This document shows positions 53,015-61,939 of a stretch of DNA of 64,000 nucleotides, one piece after another. The notes below the pieces were generated by a model. It had not been told where the DNA came from and did not search any database. It worked only from the letters and a program-made list of their open reading frames with translations. The stretch covers positions 716,487-780,486 of the forward strand of contig NZ_KB891797.1 in NCBI RefSeq assembly GCF_000373565.1. The letters run 5' to 3'. A program made the position numbers and the translations under genes. Numbering within the stretch: position 1 is the stretch's first letter; every line of letters begins with the position of its first letter. Origin of the DNA: Streptomyces sp. HmicA12 (GTDB taxonomy: Bacteria; Actinomycetota; Actinomycetes; Streptomycetales; Streptomycetaceae).

Positions 53015-53995
53015 ATGGAGCATGAGCACAGGTCACAGCGGCGGATGTCACCGGCCGGTGACACGGAAGACATGGTCACCCTGCTCGCGCCGCGGCTCTC
53101 CTACTTCGCCGCCGTGGCCCGCGCCGAGCACGTCACGCGCGCCGCCCACGAGCTGCAGGTACCCCAGTCCACGCTCTCGCGCGCCATGGTCCGTCTCGAA
53201 CAGGACCTGGGCGTCGACCTGTTCGCCCGCCACGGCCGCACGGTCTCCCTCACCCCCGCGGGCCGTACGTTCCTCACCTCCGTCGAACGGGCCCTCGGCG
53301 AGGTCGAGAAGGCCGCCGAGTCCGTGCGCGCCGACGCCGACCCGGCCTCCGGCAAGGTCGCCTTCGGGTTCCTGCACACCATGGGCGTGGAGACGGTGCC
53401 AGGACTGATCCGGGCCTTCCGCGCCGACCATCCCCGGATCCGCTTCAGCCTCGTACAGAACTATGGCGAGGCGATGCTGGAGCGGCTGCGCGCGGGCGAG
53501 CTCGACCTGTGCCTCACCTCGCCCGTGCCCGACGAGCCCGGACTGGTCGCCCGCCGCCTCGACGAGCAGCGGCTGCGCCTGGTCGTCCCCGAGGACCATC
53601 GGCTCGCCGCCCGCAAGCGCGTCCGTCTCCCCGAGCTCGCCGACGAAACGTTCGTCACCCTCGAACCCGGCTACGGCCTGCGCCGCATCTTCGACGACCT
53701 CTGCGCGGAAGCGGGATTCAAACCCCGGGTCGCGTTCGAGGGCGAGGAGGCCGAGACGCTGCGCGGCCTGGTCGCGGCGGGCCTCGGCGTGGCGCTCCTG
53801 CCGCCACCGACCGTGCCGCGCCCCGGAGTCGTGGAGCTGACCGTCACCGGCCAGCGCGCCGTCCGCGAGATCGGCGTGGCCTGGCTGGACGGCCACCCGG
53901 ACACACCGCCGGTGGCGGCGTTCAAGAACTTCCTGCTGTCCCGGCGCGGGCGACTGCTGCCGGAGCAGGCGGACGTGGAGCAGGGGGAGCAGTGA
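53015..53995 (+). CDS. LysR-family transcriptional regulator
   Basis: This 326-aa protein has a winged HTH near residues 22-82 (LSYFAAVARAEHVTRAAHEL, then QVPQSTLSRAMVRLEQDLGV followed by LFARHGRTVSLTPAG) and a periplasmic-binding-protein-like ligand domain (GFLHTMGVETVPGLIRAFRA, LCLTSPVPDEPGLVARRLDE, VALLPPPTVPRPGVVELTV). The sequence between the HTH and wing is canonical. It is divergent from the MFS transporter and probably controls it in response to the exported compound. ATG 53015 is chosen from the -10 position; an upstream start at 52979 would disrupt the promoter. Confidence 0.9.
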   Translation: MEHEHRSQRRMSPAGDTEDMVTLLAPRLSYFAAVARAEHVTRAAHELQVPQSTLSRAMVRLEQDLGVDLFARHGRTVSLTPAGRTFLTSVERALGEVEKAAESVRADADPASGKVAFGFLHTMGVETVPGLIRAFRADHPRIRFSLVQNYGEAMLERLRAGELDLCLTSPVPDEPGLVARRLDEQRLRLVVPEDHRLAARKRVRLPELADETFVTLEPGYGLRRIFDDLCAEAGFKPRVAFEGEEAETLRGLVAAGLGVALLPPPTVPRPGVVELTVTGQRAVREIGVAWLDGHPDTPPVAAFKNFLLSRRGRLLPEQADVEQGEQ

Positions 53996-54064
53996 GGGGG
54001 CTCCCGCGGGGAACCGTTCGCGACCGCCGGACGTGGAGGTGAGCGACGAGAGGGAGTGGTGGGG

Positions 54065-55192
54065 ATGACGGGCAGCGCGAGACAGGACCCGCCGGGGGTG
54101 GCGCGGGGCAGCCTGCGAGAGGTGTCGCTGCGACGGCAGCGGGCCACGACGTACACCGCCGTGATCATGGTGCTGGTCTCCGCGGTCCTGTTCGCGCTGA
54201 TCCCGCTCGCCGAGGCCGACAACCGCGCCTACGCGGCGGCGCCGCGCTGCCCCGCCGGGACCCGGGCCGACGACTGCCGGGCACGCGTCCCGGCGATGGT
54301 CCTCGGCACGGAGGACGAGGCGAACGGCAGAAGCAGCGCCTACTTCCTCCGCCTCACCGACCTGAAGACGCACTCCGTGTACCGGCTGCGGATGCCCGGC
54401 AAGCGCCCCCTCTACGCCGTCGCACGCCCGGCCGACCGGGTCACCGTGACGTACTGGAAGACCGAGGCCCGACAGGTCCGGCTCGGCTCGCTGACCCAGG
54501 ACACCTGGCGCTCGCCGCTCGCCGACGGACGGCTCCCCGGCGGCTTCGCGCTCCTCCTGCTGCCCCTGGGGCTCGGGCTGCTCTGGCTCTGCTGGTGGCA
54601 GCGGTACCGGGGGAGGGCGAAGGAGCACTCCTGGGTGTCCGCCGTCGGGATCGTCGCGGGGGTCTTCGTCGGCTCCACCGCGCTCACCCTCTGCTTCGCC
54701 GGAGATCTGTTCGGCGGCCCGGGCGTCTGGTGGATCGCGAGGATCTGCGCCCTCGCCGCCGTCCCGAGCATCCTGCTCTCCGCCCTCCTGTGCTGGTCGC
54801 TGATGCGGCGGATGCGCGGCGTGGCCCGCAACGTCGTCCCGGTCGAGCCGGACGGACACCGCTGCGTGCTCGCGATCGTCCACGGCGACGTCCCCTACAG
54901 CGTCCCCGGTTACCCCTACCTGGTCGTGGGCGCGGGACCGCCGGCCGCGACCCCGGACCCGACGGGACGCTTCGCCCTCGTCCCGCTCCCGCCGACGCTG
55001 ACGGTGCGCGAAGTGCGGGCGCTGGACGCCGACGACCCCGCGGGCTGGCACGGCAACCCCAAGGACCTCGGCATCGTCATCGACTGCGTCGACACCGACG
55101 GCGATCACCGGGTCCGGATCGCGGCGGGCCGCAAGACCGCGCCGCTCGTGCTCGGGGCGTTGCTCGAAGCCGCCGCAGGCACCGTGCGCTGA
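54065..55192 (+). CDS. Multi-span membrane protein of unknown function (375 aa)
   Basis: Predicted spans are about 28-50 (TTYTAVIMVLVSAVLFALIP), about 160-177 (FALLLLPLGLGLLWLCWW), about 191-215 and about 222-246. Between the first two lies an extracytoplasmic domain with two cysteines (APRCPAGTRADDCRAR) and a beta-rich stretch. The C-terminal cytosolic part has VRIAAGRKTAPLVLGALLEA. I recognise no family. It starts about 70 bp after the LysR gene in the same direction. Confidence 0.7.
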   Translation: MTGSARQDPPGVARGSLREVSLRRQRATTYTAVIMVLVSAVLFALIPLAEADNRAYAAAPRCPAGTRADDCRARVPAMVLGTEDEANGRSSAYFLRLTDLKTHSVYRLRMPGKRPLYAVARPADRVTVTYWKTEARQVRLGSLTQDTWRSPLADGRLPGGFALLLLPLGLGLLWLCWWQRYRGRAKEHSWVSAVGIVAGVFVGSTALTLCFAGDLFGGPGVWWIARICALAAVPSILLSALLCWSLMRRMRGVARNVVPVEPDGHRCVLAIVHGDVPYSVPGYPYLVVGAGPPAATPDPTGRFALVPLPPTLTVREVRALDADDPAGWHGNPKDLGIVIDCVDTDGDHRVRIAAGRKTAPLVLGALLEAAAGTVR

Positions 55193-55198
55193 CCCCGC

Positions 55199-55957
55199 CT
55201 ACAGGGGGAGCGTCTGACCGAACCCCGCGGCCAGCGGCATCCGCAGACCGATCGGCGGCGGCGCCGCGAGCGCGTCCTGCAACGGCCGGGAGAAGGGGCG
55301 GCCGAAGAGCGTGCCGAGCGTGAAGTCCACGGCCAGCGCGGTGACTTCGGCCCGGTGCTGGGACAGGCTGTGCCCGTCCGAGTGCACCTCGAAGCGGCAC
55401 ACGTCACGGTTCGCCTTCTTCGCCCGCCCGGCGAGCCGGAACGACAGCTCCGGATCCGTGCGCCGGTCGTCCGTGCCGTGCACGATCAGCACCCGTCGGC
55501 CCGCGAGCTGTTTCACCGGTTCGGGCGGTGCCGCGACATCGTCCTCCGGCAACCAAGGGGCGAGCGCGAGAACGGAGTTGACGGCGTCGTGGCCGCCCGC
55601 GTGCAGCGCCGCGCGTCCGCCCATGTCCGTGCCCGCGAGACAGATCGGCACGTCCCCGTAGCGGCGCACCACCTCGTCGGCGGCCCACTCGGCGTCCCGT
55701 GCGAGCCCGGCCTGCGCGCCGTTCCAGCCGCGGCACCGGTACTGCACGACATGGGTGACCAGGCCCTTGTCGCGGCCCGCGCGCGTGAGTCCGCGCGCCA
55801 GCGGACGCAGCAGCGTGGCCGCCAGCCGCGAGGGTCCGCGGGTGGACGTCTGCTCGCCCGCGGGCAGCAGCAGCACCACGCCGCCGACCGCCCCGGGCAC
55901 CGGCCCGACCGCCTTGCCGAGCCTGGCCTCGCGGGCCGGCATCGCTCGCTGCTGCAT
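55199..55957 (-). CDS. Alpha/beta hydrolase with Asp at the nucleophile position
   Basis: This 252-aa protein shows the hydrolase fold: GGVVLLLPAGEQT (strand and oxyanion loop), ICLAGTDMGGRAALHAGGHD (nucleophile elbow), VLIVHGTDDRRTDPELS (acid) and HSDGHSLSQHR (His). The elbow reads G-T-D-M-G, with Asp where esterases have Ser, as in dehalogenases and epoxide hydrolases, although the rest resembles dienelactone-hydrolase-like proteins. It may be inactive as an esterase or have a different chemistry. It is convergent with the membrane protein upstream. Confidence 0.75.
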   Translation of the reverse strand: MQQRAMPAREARLGKAVGPVPGAVGGVVLLLPAGEQTSTRGPSRLAATLLRPLARGLTRAGRDKGLVTHVVQYRCRGWNGAQAGLARDAEWAADEVVRRYGDVPICLAGTDMGGRAALHAGGHDAVNSVLALAPWLPEDDVAAPPEPVKQLAGRRVLIVHGTDDRRTDPELSFRLAGRAKKANRDVCRFEVHSDGHSLSQHRAEVTALAVDFTLGTLFGRPFSRPLQDALAAPPPIGLRMPLAAGFGQTLPL

Positions 55958-56064
55958 GACAGAACAGTGTCAGAAGCCAGGATGTACGCCACCCGTCCGC
56001 AGGGTCACTGTTGCGTATCGGCGGATCACGTTCTCCTCACTTTCTCCCGTCGACCCGGAGTGAT

Positions 56065-56076
56065 CTACGCGCGTAG
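56065..56076 (+). promoter_or_regulatory. Nucleoside-regulon operator E (add)
   Basis: CTACGCGCGTAG is a perfect 12-bp palindrome and the best match to the consensus. TAGAGT (56081-56086) is a likely -10, which would start transcription at or next to the ATG at 56093 (leaderless). Operator-bound repressor would overlap the promoter. Confidence 0.75.
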
Positions 56077-56092
56077 GAGTTAGAGTGCGGAA

Positions 56093-57208
56093 ATGACGAG
56101 CCAGACACCGAACGTGCCGACCGCAGAGCAGATCCGCCGCGCCCCCAAGGTGCTCCTCCACGACCACCTCGACGGCGGCCTGCGCCCCGGCACCATCGTC
56201 GACCTGGCCCGCGAGCAGGGGTACGCGAACCTGCCGGAGACCGACCCGGACAAGCTCGGCGTCTGGTTCCGCGAGGCGGCCGACTCCGGTTCCCTGGAGC
56301 GGTACTTGGAGACGTTCGCCCACACCTGCGCCGTCATGCAGACGCGCGAGGCCCTCGTCCGGGTCGCCGCCGAATGCGCCGAGGACCTCGCCGAGGACGG
56401 CGTCGTCTACGCCGAGATCCGCTACGCCCCCGAGCAGCACCTGGAGCAGGGGCTCAGCCTCGAAGAGGTCGTCGAGGCGGTCAACGAGGGCTTCAGGGAA
56501 GGCGAGCGCCGCGCGAAGGAGAACGGCCACCGCATCCGCGTGGGCGCGCTGCTCACCGCCATGCGGCACGCGGCCCGCGCCCTGGAGATCGCCGAACTCG
56601 CCAACCGCTACCGCGACCTGGGCGTCGTCGGCTTCGACATCGCGGGCGCGGAAGCCGGCTTCCCTCCCACCCGCCACCTCGACGCGTTCGAGTACCTCAA
56701 GCGCGAGAACAACCACTTCACGATCCACGCCGGTGAGGCCTTCGGTCTGCCGTCCATCTGGCAGGCCCTGCAGTGGTGCGGCGCCGACCGCCTCGGTCAC
56801 GGCGTGCGCATCATCGACGACATCAAGGTCGCCGAGGACGGCACGGTCGAACTCGGCCGCCTGGCTTCCTACGTACGCGACAAGCGCGTCCCGCTGGAGA
56901 TGTGCCCGTCCTCGAACCTGCAGACGGGCGCGGCGACCTCGCTCGCCGAGCACCCCATCGCCCTGCTGCGCAAGCTGCGCTTCCGCGTCACGGTCAACAC
57001 CGACAACCGGCTGATGTCCGGCACGTCGATGAGCCGCGAGTTCGGCCTGCTCGCCGAGACGTTCGGCTACACCCTCACCGACTTCGAGTGGTTCACGACG
57101 AACGCGCTCAAGTCAGCCTTCATCCCGTTCGACGAGCGGCTCGCGATGATCAACGACGTGATCAAGCCGCGCTACGCCGAGCTGCGCGCGGAGTGGCTGT
57201 TCCAGTAG
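56093..57208 (+). CDS. add: Adenosine deaminase
   Basis: This 371-aa zinc enzyme deaminates adenosine and deoxyadenosine to inosine compounds. Metal and catalytic motifs are intact: [16 protein letters not shown] (two zinc His), [10 protein letters not shown] (His/Glu), [12 protein letters not shown] (His) and [16 protein letters not shown] (Asp pair). Length is normal. No ribosome site is needed if the message is leaderless, as the -10 position suggests. Operator E, shared with the nucleoside uptake operon and deoA, overlaps its promoter. Confidence 0.95.
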   Translation: MTSQTPNVPTAEQIRRAPKVLLHDHLDGGLRPGTIVDLAREQGYANLPETDPDKLGVWFREAADSGSLERYLETFAHTCAVMQTREALVRVAAECAEDLAEDGVVYAEIRYAPEQHLEQGLSLEEVVEAVNEGFREGERRAKENGHRIRVGALLTAMRHAARALEIAELANRYRDLGVVGFDIAGAEAGFPPTRHLDAFEYLKRENNHFTIHAGEAFGLPSIWQALQWCGADRLGHGVRIIDDIKVAEDGTVELGRLASYVRDKRVPLEMCPSSNLQTGAATSLAEHPIALLRKLRFRVTVNTDNRLMSGTSMSREFGLLAETFGYTLTDFEWFTTNALKSAFIPFDERLAMINDVIKPRYAELRAEWLFQ

Positions 57209-57224
57209 GCGGACCGGCCGCCCG

Positions 57225-57241
57225 GTCAACCAGGGGTTGAC
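57225..57241 (+). terminator. Weak hairpin after adenosine deaminase
   Basis: GTCAACC and GGTTGAC form a 7-bp stem with a 3-base loop, 17 bp after the stop codon. No T-run; low strength. Confidence 0.35.
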
Positions 57242-57422
57242 GGCGACCGGCGTATTGCTGTCCCACCTCGGCCGGGGCGGCCGCGCGCCTCTGACCTGCT
57301 GTTTCGCCCTGAGGTGCGAGGGCCTGCGGGGCGTGCGGGACGGGGAGCGGCAGTAACTCCTCGGCGGCGTGTGGTGTTTGCCGATCAGAACCCGTCGTCA
57401 AGGAACCAGGAACAAGGGACCC

Positions 57423-57791
57423 ATGAAGCAGTCTGCTGCCAAGACCCTCGGTGTCGCCGCCCTCGGCGTCGCCTTCGCCGCCGCCGGTGCCGGGGCCGCG
57501 AATGCCGCCCCGGGCGTTCCCGACGCCGCCGCGGCGCTCGACTCCGTGACCCAGAACCTGCCCACCGAGTCGGTCACGAAGGCGCTGCCCGCCGGCGCCC
57601 CGGAGTCCCTGGCCGCCGGGCAGAACGCCCTGGGCAGCTCCCTGAACACCGCCAAGCCCATCGTCGACCACGCCGCCCCGTCGATGCTCCCCACCGACGG
57701 TGCCGACCCGGTCTCCGGCCTGCTCGGCGGTCTTCCCCTGGCGCAGACGCTGCCGGCCGGCGGTCTCGCCGGCGGTCTGCCGATCGGCTGA
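57423..57791 (+). CDS. Small secreted protein (122 aa), Ala/Gly/Pro-rich
   Basis: ATG 57423 has AAGGG upstream. The signal peptide (KTLGVAALGVAFAAAGAGAA, cleavage ANA-AP) is followed by a low-complexity mature part with VPDAAAALDSVTQNLPTESV and a Gly/Leu-rich tail (GLLGGLPLAQTLPAGGLAGG). The mature part has no cysteine. I recall similar small exported proteins in Streptomyces with no known function; surface or aerial-hypha association is possible but not shown. A strong terminator follows. Confidence 0.75.
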   Translation: MKQSAAKTLGVAALGVAFAAAGAGAANAAPGVPDAAAALDSVTQNLPTESVTKALPAGAPESLAAGQNALGSSLNTAKPIVDHAAPSMLPTDGADPVSGLLGGLPLAQTLPAGGLAGGLPIG

Positions 57792-57804
57792 CCCGGAGCA
57801 ACAC

Positions 57805-57841
57805 CGAAGGGGCGCACCCGCGATCCGCGGGTGCGCCCCTT
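57805..57841. terminator. Bidirectional hairpin terminator
   Basis: A perfect 17-bp stem (57805-57821 with 57825-57841, 3-base loop) lies between the convergent secreted-protein gene and the PspC-like gene. Confidence 0.85.
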
Positions 57842-57855
57842 CGCGCGTACGTACG

Positions 57856-58056
57856 TCACCAGGCCTGGCGGACCTTGCCCTCGCTCGGGAACAGGATCCA
57901 CAGCGCGATGTACAGCAGGAACTGCGGACCGGGCAGCAGGCACGAGACGAGGAAGATCACGCGCATCGTGGTCGCGGAGGTGCCGAAGCGCCGTGCCAGC
58001 GCTGCGCACACTCCGCCGATCATCCGTCCGTTGGTGGGGCGGGCAAGGGCGGTCAT
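57856..58056 (-). CDS. PspC-domain membrane protein (66 aa)
   Basis: ATG 58056 has AAGGAG about 6 bases upstream; a longer start at 58122 lacks this. The sequence ALARPTNGRMIGGVCAALAR RFG and one hydrophobic span (VIFLVSCLLPGPQFLLYIAL) form the PspC domain, with the typical end WILFPSEG. Short PspC proteins are membrane-associated and often linked to envelope-stress regulation. It is in the same direction as the VanZ-like gene, 106 bp downstream of it. Confidence 0.85.
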   Translation of the reverse strand: MTALARPTNGRMIGGVCAALARRFGTSATTMRVIFLVSCLLPGPQFLLYIALWILFPSEGKVRQAW

Positions 58057-58162
58057 GGTGGGCTCCTTCGCGAACCGTAGGTCTTCGATGTGGCTGCTGA
58101 CGTCTTCCGCGTCAGCGTTCATACCTACGAAGTTACGGTCACGAAGAGGGCAAAGCGTCAGC

Positions 58163-58705
58163 TCACGGGGCGATGCCGACCCTGGTAATCGTCGGGGTGC
58201 GACCCTGAGCCGCCTCCTCCAGGGGGAGGGGCGCACGCTCGGACCAGCGACGGAGACGGGCCCGCAGGGCGGGGACCACCGCGAGATGCGCGAGGGCCAC
58301 CCCCACCGTGTTCAGGAGCAGCGAGTCGACGTCCACGACCTGGCCGGGCACCCCGGTCTGCAACAGCTCGATGCCGAGCGAGATCAGAGCGCCCGCCGCG
58401 ACCGTACGCACCAGCGAACCCCACACCGACACGTACAGGCGTCCGCCCGCGAGCGGCAGCAGGACGCCCAGCGGCGCGAGCAGCAGGAGCCCCTCACCGA
58501 TGCGCCGGGCCCCCTCGCGCCAGCCGAGCGCGAGATCGGCGCGGATCCCGGCCAGCGGATGCAGGTTCGCGGCACTGACCCACGGCACGTCCAGGGGGCG
58601 CAGCGTGAACCATGCGACGAGGAAGAGGTGTACGGCGAGGAGGGCGAACCCTGCCGTACGGAAACTGAAGGCGGCCCTGTGGCCGCCCGGGCGATGGCGC
58701 TGCAC
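58163..58705 (-). CDS. VanZ-family membrane protein
   Basis: This 180-aa protein has about four spans. FALLAVHLFLVAWFTLRPLD, EGLLLLAPLGVLLPLAGGRL and GALISLGIELLQTGVPGQVV D-V-D-SLLLNTVGV carry the VanZ family pattern (E-x-x-Q and D-x-D-x-x-x-N). VanZ gives low teicoplanin resistance in enterococci; in Streptomyces the role is unknown. GTG 58705. It lies downstream of the afsQ operon and in the same direction. Confidence 0.85.
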   Translation of the reverse strand: MQRHRPGGHRAAFSFRTAGFALLAVHLFLVAWFTLRPLDVPWVSAANLHPLAGIRADLALGWREGARRIGEGLLLLAPLGVLLPLAGGRLYVSVWGSLVRTVAAGALISLGIELLQTGVPGQVVDVDSLLLNTVGVALAHLAVVPALRARLRRWSERAPLPLEEAAQGRTPTITRVGIAP

Positions 58706-58792
58706 GCCCCCCTAGACGCCGGGGGTGCGACGATCGGTTCCGGGCGGTTCGTGATGACGTGGGTCACGCCCCGCGGGATGCGGGGAAAGGCC

Positions 58793-59395
58793 CTACCCCA
58801 CGGTGGTGGCCGGGGCGGGAATGGTTCCCGGCCGCGCCTTCACCGCGTCCGTGCACTCGTAGTCCCGCAGCGGATCGCTGCCCGGACCGCCGAGCACCAT
58901 GTGGTCCCCGTCGCCCGTCGTCATCTTGCTGTTCGCGAAGGTGCAGACGATCTGCGCGAGGGCGTACGGGGAGAGGTCGTCCGGCGGGGTGCTCAGGCGC
59001 AGCGCGTTCGCGGGGTCGCCCTCGCGCGGGCCCGAGACCTTCATCCCGGCGTCCACGTCCGTCGAGTAACCGGCCTGCGCCTCCTCGGCCGACGGCTTCC
59101 GCTCCAGCTGCTCCAGGAGCTGCTGGGCGACGACGGCGCGCTCGGAGGCCCGGCCGCGCTCCAGGGTGACCGTCCGGTCGACCGTCACGAGCTGCGACGT
59201 ACAGACGAGGTAGATCTGCGCGGGGAACTGGCCGCCCGCGCTCGCCTGCGCCCGGTCCGTGCCCGACAGCGAGCAGCCGACCCGGGTGGGGGCCGCGCCG
59301 AACTCGGTGGGCACCTCGGTCGGCCGGATCCCGCATCCGGCGAGCACGAGCGCCGACAGGGCGAGCATCACCGACAGCCTGGTACGCGGCCTCAC
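58793..59395 (-). CDS. Lipoprotein of the afsQ operon
   Basis: This 200-aa protein has a clear lipobox (LSALVLAGCG, Cys at about 21), so it is anchored outside the cell. The mature domain (AQIYLVCTSQLVTVDRTV, AVVAQQLLEQLERKPSAEEA) resembles the GerMN/sporulation-type fold in part. Its GTG overlaps the kinase stop (GTGA), so it is co-translated with AfsQ2. In S. coelicolor a lipoprotein gene follows afsQ2, and a role in modulating the sensor has been suggested. That role here is inferred from position. Confidence 0.85.
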   Translation of the reverse strand: MRPRTRLSVMLALSALVLAGCGIRPTEVPTEFGAAPTRVGCSLSGTDRAQASAGGQFPAQIYLVCTSQLVTVDRTVTLERGRASERAVVAQQLLEQLERKPSAEEAQAGYSTDVDAGMKVSGPREGDPANALRLSTPPDDLSPYALAQIVCTFANSKMTTGDGDHMVLGGPGSDPLRDYECTDAVKARPGTIPAPATTVG

Positions 59396-61050
59396 GTGAC
59401 GACACCACCTTCCTGGGAGTCCTTGGTGTCGTCCGGGCCGTCCGTGTCGTCCGCGTCGTCCGCGTCGTCCTCGCCGTCCCGGGTGTCGCGCGGCAGGCGC
59501 AGCGTGAACACGGCCCCGCCGTCGGGGGAGTTGGCGGCGGTGATCTCGCCACCGTGGATGTGGGCGTTCTCCATCGCGATGGAGAGGCCGAGCCCGCTGC
59601 CCTCCGAACGCGGCCGTGACGCGCTCGCCTTGTAGAACCGGTCGAAGACGTGCGGCAGTACGTCCTCGGGGATGCCGGGGCCGTGGTCGCGTACGTCGAT
59701 GACCAGGTCGCTGTCCTCCGTGCGCACGGAGACCCGTACCGGGGAGCCGCCGTGCTTGAGGGCGTTGCCGATGAGGTTGGCGAGGATGACGTCCAGGCGG
59801 CGCGGGTCGAGGCGGGCCATGATGCCGCGCTCGGCGTCGAGTTCGACGGCGTCCAGCCAGGCGCGGGCGTCGATGCAGGCGGTGATCTGGTCGGCGATGT
59901 CGACGTCGTCGAGGACGAGCCGGGCGGTGCCCGCGTCGAAGCGGGTCACCTCCATGAGGTTCTCGACGAGGTCGCCCAGGCGCCGCGTCTCGCTCACCAC
60001 GAGCCGCACGGCGGGCTCGATCATCGGGTCCACCGACCCGGTCTCCGCGTCGAGTTCCTCCTCCAGGACCTCGGTCACGGCCGTGATCGCGGTCAGCGGC
60101 GTGCGCAGCTCGTGCGACATGTCGGCGACGAACCGGCGCGAGGACTCGTCGCGCGAGCGCATGTCGGCGACCTGCTTCTCCAGGTTCTCCGCCGTCTTGT
60201 TGAACGTCCTTGACAGCTCGGCGAGTTCATCGGTGCCGGACACCCGCAGCCGGGTGTCGAGCTTGCCCTCGCCGAGCCTGCGCGCCGCGACACCCAGCCG
60301 GTGCACGGGCTTGAGGACGGTCGTCGCCGCGGCCTGCGCGAGCAGCGCCGAGCCGATCAGCGCGAGCCCGGTGGCGATGCCCAGGGACCAGGCGAGGGAG
60401 TTGAGGTCCTTCGCCTCCGGTTCCAGGGACTTGAGCATGTAACCGGTCGGCCCGTCGGCCACCTTCGCGCCGCCCACCAGGTACGGCTCGTCGTCCTGCA
60501 TGGTGCGCTGCCAGTACAGGTGGTACGCGTGCTTGTTGCCGGAGGTGACCGGCTGCTCGCGGTTCACCGCGTCCTGCAGCGACTGCGGCACGTCGGCCGG
60601 GGTGAAGGCGTCGAGCGCCGAATTGCCCACCACCTGGCGGCCGTTCTCGTCCGTGGCCACGAGCAGCACGCTGAAGTGCTGGCTGCTGTCCGCCATCAGG
60701 TTCGCCGCGTGCTGCAGTTCGCCCTGCGTGGGGTGCTCGGGCAGCACGGCCGCCCGGTTCTGCATCTCCTGCTGGAAGTCGCTGAGCGCCGCGTCCTGGG
60801 TCCGGGTGAGGACCGCCTCGCGGTTGAGCCAGTACGCGATCCCGGACGCGGAGACCGCGGCCGTCAGGGCCACGAGCGCGAACACGACGACGAGCCGCAG
60901 GCGCAGGCTGGTGAAGCGCAGCCCGGCCAGTATCGCCTTCTTGGCCCCGGCGAACGCGCGTAGCCTGCCGCGGCGTTGCCCGCTCTTCGCGTCGTCCTCA
61001 TCGGGGGCCGGCCGCTCGTCGTGCCCTTGCGTGTCGTGCGGTTCGGTCAC
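59392..61050 (-). CDS. afsQ2: Sensor histidine kinase AfsQ2
   Basis: This 552-aa kinase has spans at about 52-74 and about 220-242 that bracket an extracytoplasmic sensor domain. A HAMP region follows (LKPVHRLGVAARRLGEGKLD), then the H-box ADMSHELRTPLTAITAVTEV (phospho-His), N-box ANLIGNALKHGG, and G-boxes DHGPGIP and SEGSGLGLSIA. Acidic tails are at both ends. GTG 61050 overlaps the AfsQ1 stop. With AfsQ1 it controls antibiotic production in relation to nitrogen source in S. coelicolor. The whole arrangement and sequence match that system. Confidence 0.95.
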   Translation of the reverse strand: MTEPHDTQGHDERPAPDEDDAKSGQRRGRLRAFAGAKKAILAGLRFTSLRLRLVVVFALVALTAAVSASGIAYWLNREAVLTRTQDAALSDFQQEMQNRAAVLPEHPTQGELQHAANLMADSSQHFSVLLVATDENGRQVVGNSALDAFTPADVPQSLQDAVNREQPVTSGNKHAYHLYWQRTMQDDEPYLVGGAKVADGPTGYMLKSLEPEAKDLNSLAWSLGIATGLALIGSALLAQAAATTVLKPVHRLGVAARRLGEGKLDTRLRVSGTDELAELSRTFNKTAENLEKQVADMRSRDESSRRFVADMSHELRTPLTAITAVTEVLEEELDAETGSVDPMIEPAVRLVVSETRRLGDLVENLMEVTRFDAGTARLVLDDVDIADQITACIDARAWLDAVELDAERGIMARLDPRRLDVILANLIGNALKHGGSPVRVSVRTEDSDLVIDVRDHGPGIPEDVLPHVFDRFYKASASRPRSEGSGLGLSIAMENAHIHGGEITAANSPDGGAVFTLRLPRDTRDGEDDADDADDTDGPDDTKDSQEGGVVT

Positions 61051-61724
61051 TGAGGCGTGTCCAGCCGGTAGCCCACGCCGCGCACGGTACGGATCAGGGT
61101 CGGCGACGACGGCACGTCCTCGACCTTCGCGCGCAGCCGCTGCACACAGGCGTCCACGAGCCGCGAGTCACCCAGGTAGTCGTGCTCCCACACCAGGCGC
61201 AGCAACTGCTGCCGGGACAGCGCCTGTCCGGGCCGCCGGCTCAGTTCGAGCAGCAGACGCAGCTCGGTGGGCGTCAGCTGCAGGTCCTCGCCGTTCTTGG
61301 TGACGGTCATCGCGGCGCGGTCGATGACCAGCGAGCCGAACGCCGCCGAGTCGTTGGCCTCGCGCTCGCCGCGGCGCAGCACGGCGCGGATCCGGGCGTC
61401 GAGGACACGGCCCTGGACGGGCTTCACGACATAGTCGTCGGCCCCGGACTCGAGCCCGACGACCACGTCGATGTCGTCACTGCGCGCGGTGAGCAGGATG
61501 ATCGGCAGCTGGTCGGTGCGCCGGATGCGGCGGCACACCTCGAAACCGTCGATGCCCGGCAGCATCACATCGAGCACGATCAGATCCGGCCGCTGCTCGC
61601 GCAGCAGCTTCAGACCGTCCTCGCCGGTGGCAGCGGTGGCCACCCGATGACCCTGGCGCGTCAGAGACAGCTCCAGTGCCGTACGGATGGCGTCGTCGTC
61701 CTCGATCAGCAACAGGGAAGGCAC
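61047..61724 (-). CDS. afsQ1: Response regulator AfsQ1 (OmpR family)
   Basis: This 225-aa protein has the receiver domain (SLLLIEDDDAIRTALELSLT, phosphoacceptor Asp in DLIVLDVMLPGIDGFEV, Lys in DDYVVKPVQ) and a winged-helix OmpR domain (LQLTPTELRLLLELSRRPGQ, VDACVQRLRAKVEDVPSSPT, RTVRGVGYRL). GTG 61724 gives the length known for AfsQ1; an ATG at 61733 is the alternative. It binds GTnAC-N6-GTnAC sites in S. coelicolor; such a site lies upstream between it and sigQ. Confidence 0.96.
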   Translation of the reverse strand: MPSLLLIEDDDAIRTALELSLTRQGHRVATAATGEDGLKLLREQRPDLIVLDVMLPGIDGFEVCRRIRRTDQLPIILLTARSDDIDVVVGLESGADDYVVKPVQGRVLDARIRAVLRRGEREANDSAAFGSLVIDRAAMTVTKNGEDLQLTPTELRLLLELSRRPGQALSRQQLLRLVWEHDYLGDSRLVDACVQRLRAKVEDVPSSPTLIRTVRGVGYRLDTPQ

Positions 61725-61805
61725 GAGCGCCATTCTGGCCCATGACGGGCCCTTAGTTCGACCGCTGAAGCGCTCCCACACCCGACCCGCACAGGCTGAG
61801 CCGCT

Positions 61806-61821
61806 GTGACAGGTCTGTGAC
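61806..61821. promoter_or_regulatory. AfsQ1 binding box in sigQ-afsQ1 intergenic region
   Basis: GTGACAGGTCTGTGAC exactly fits the published AfsQ1 consensus GTnAC-N6-GTnAC. It lies 82 bp upstream of the AfsQ1 start and 118 bp upstream of the sigQ start, as expected for a shared regulatory region. Confidence 0.85.
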
Positions 61822-61939
61822 AGTCGACGGACACCGTCATGAAGTCCCCCGGGCAAGCTTTTGGACATCGCAAGGAACCACCGCGATGAGCAGGCGAACG
61901 ACCGCAGGAAGAACCGGACTCCACGACGGGGGGCGCGAG

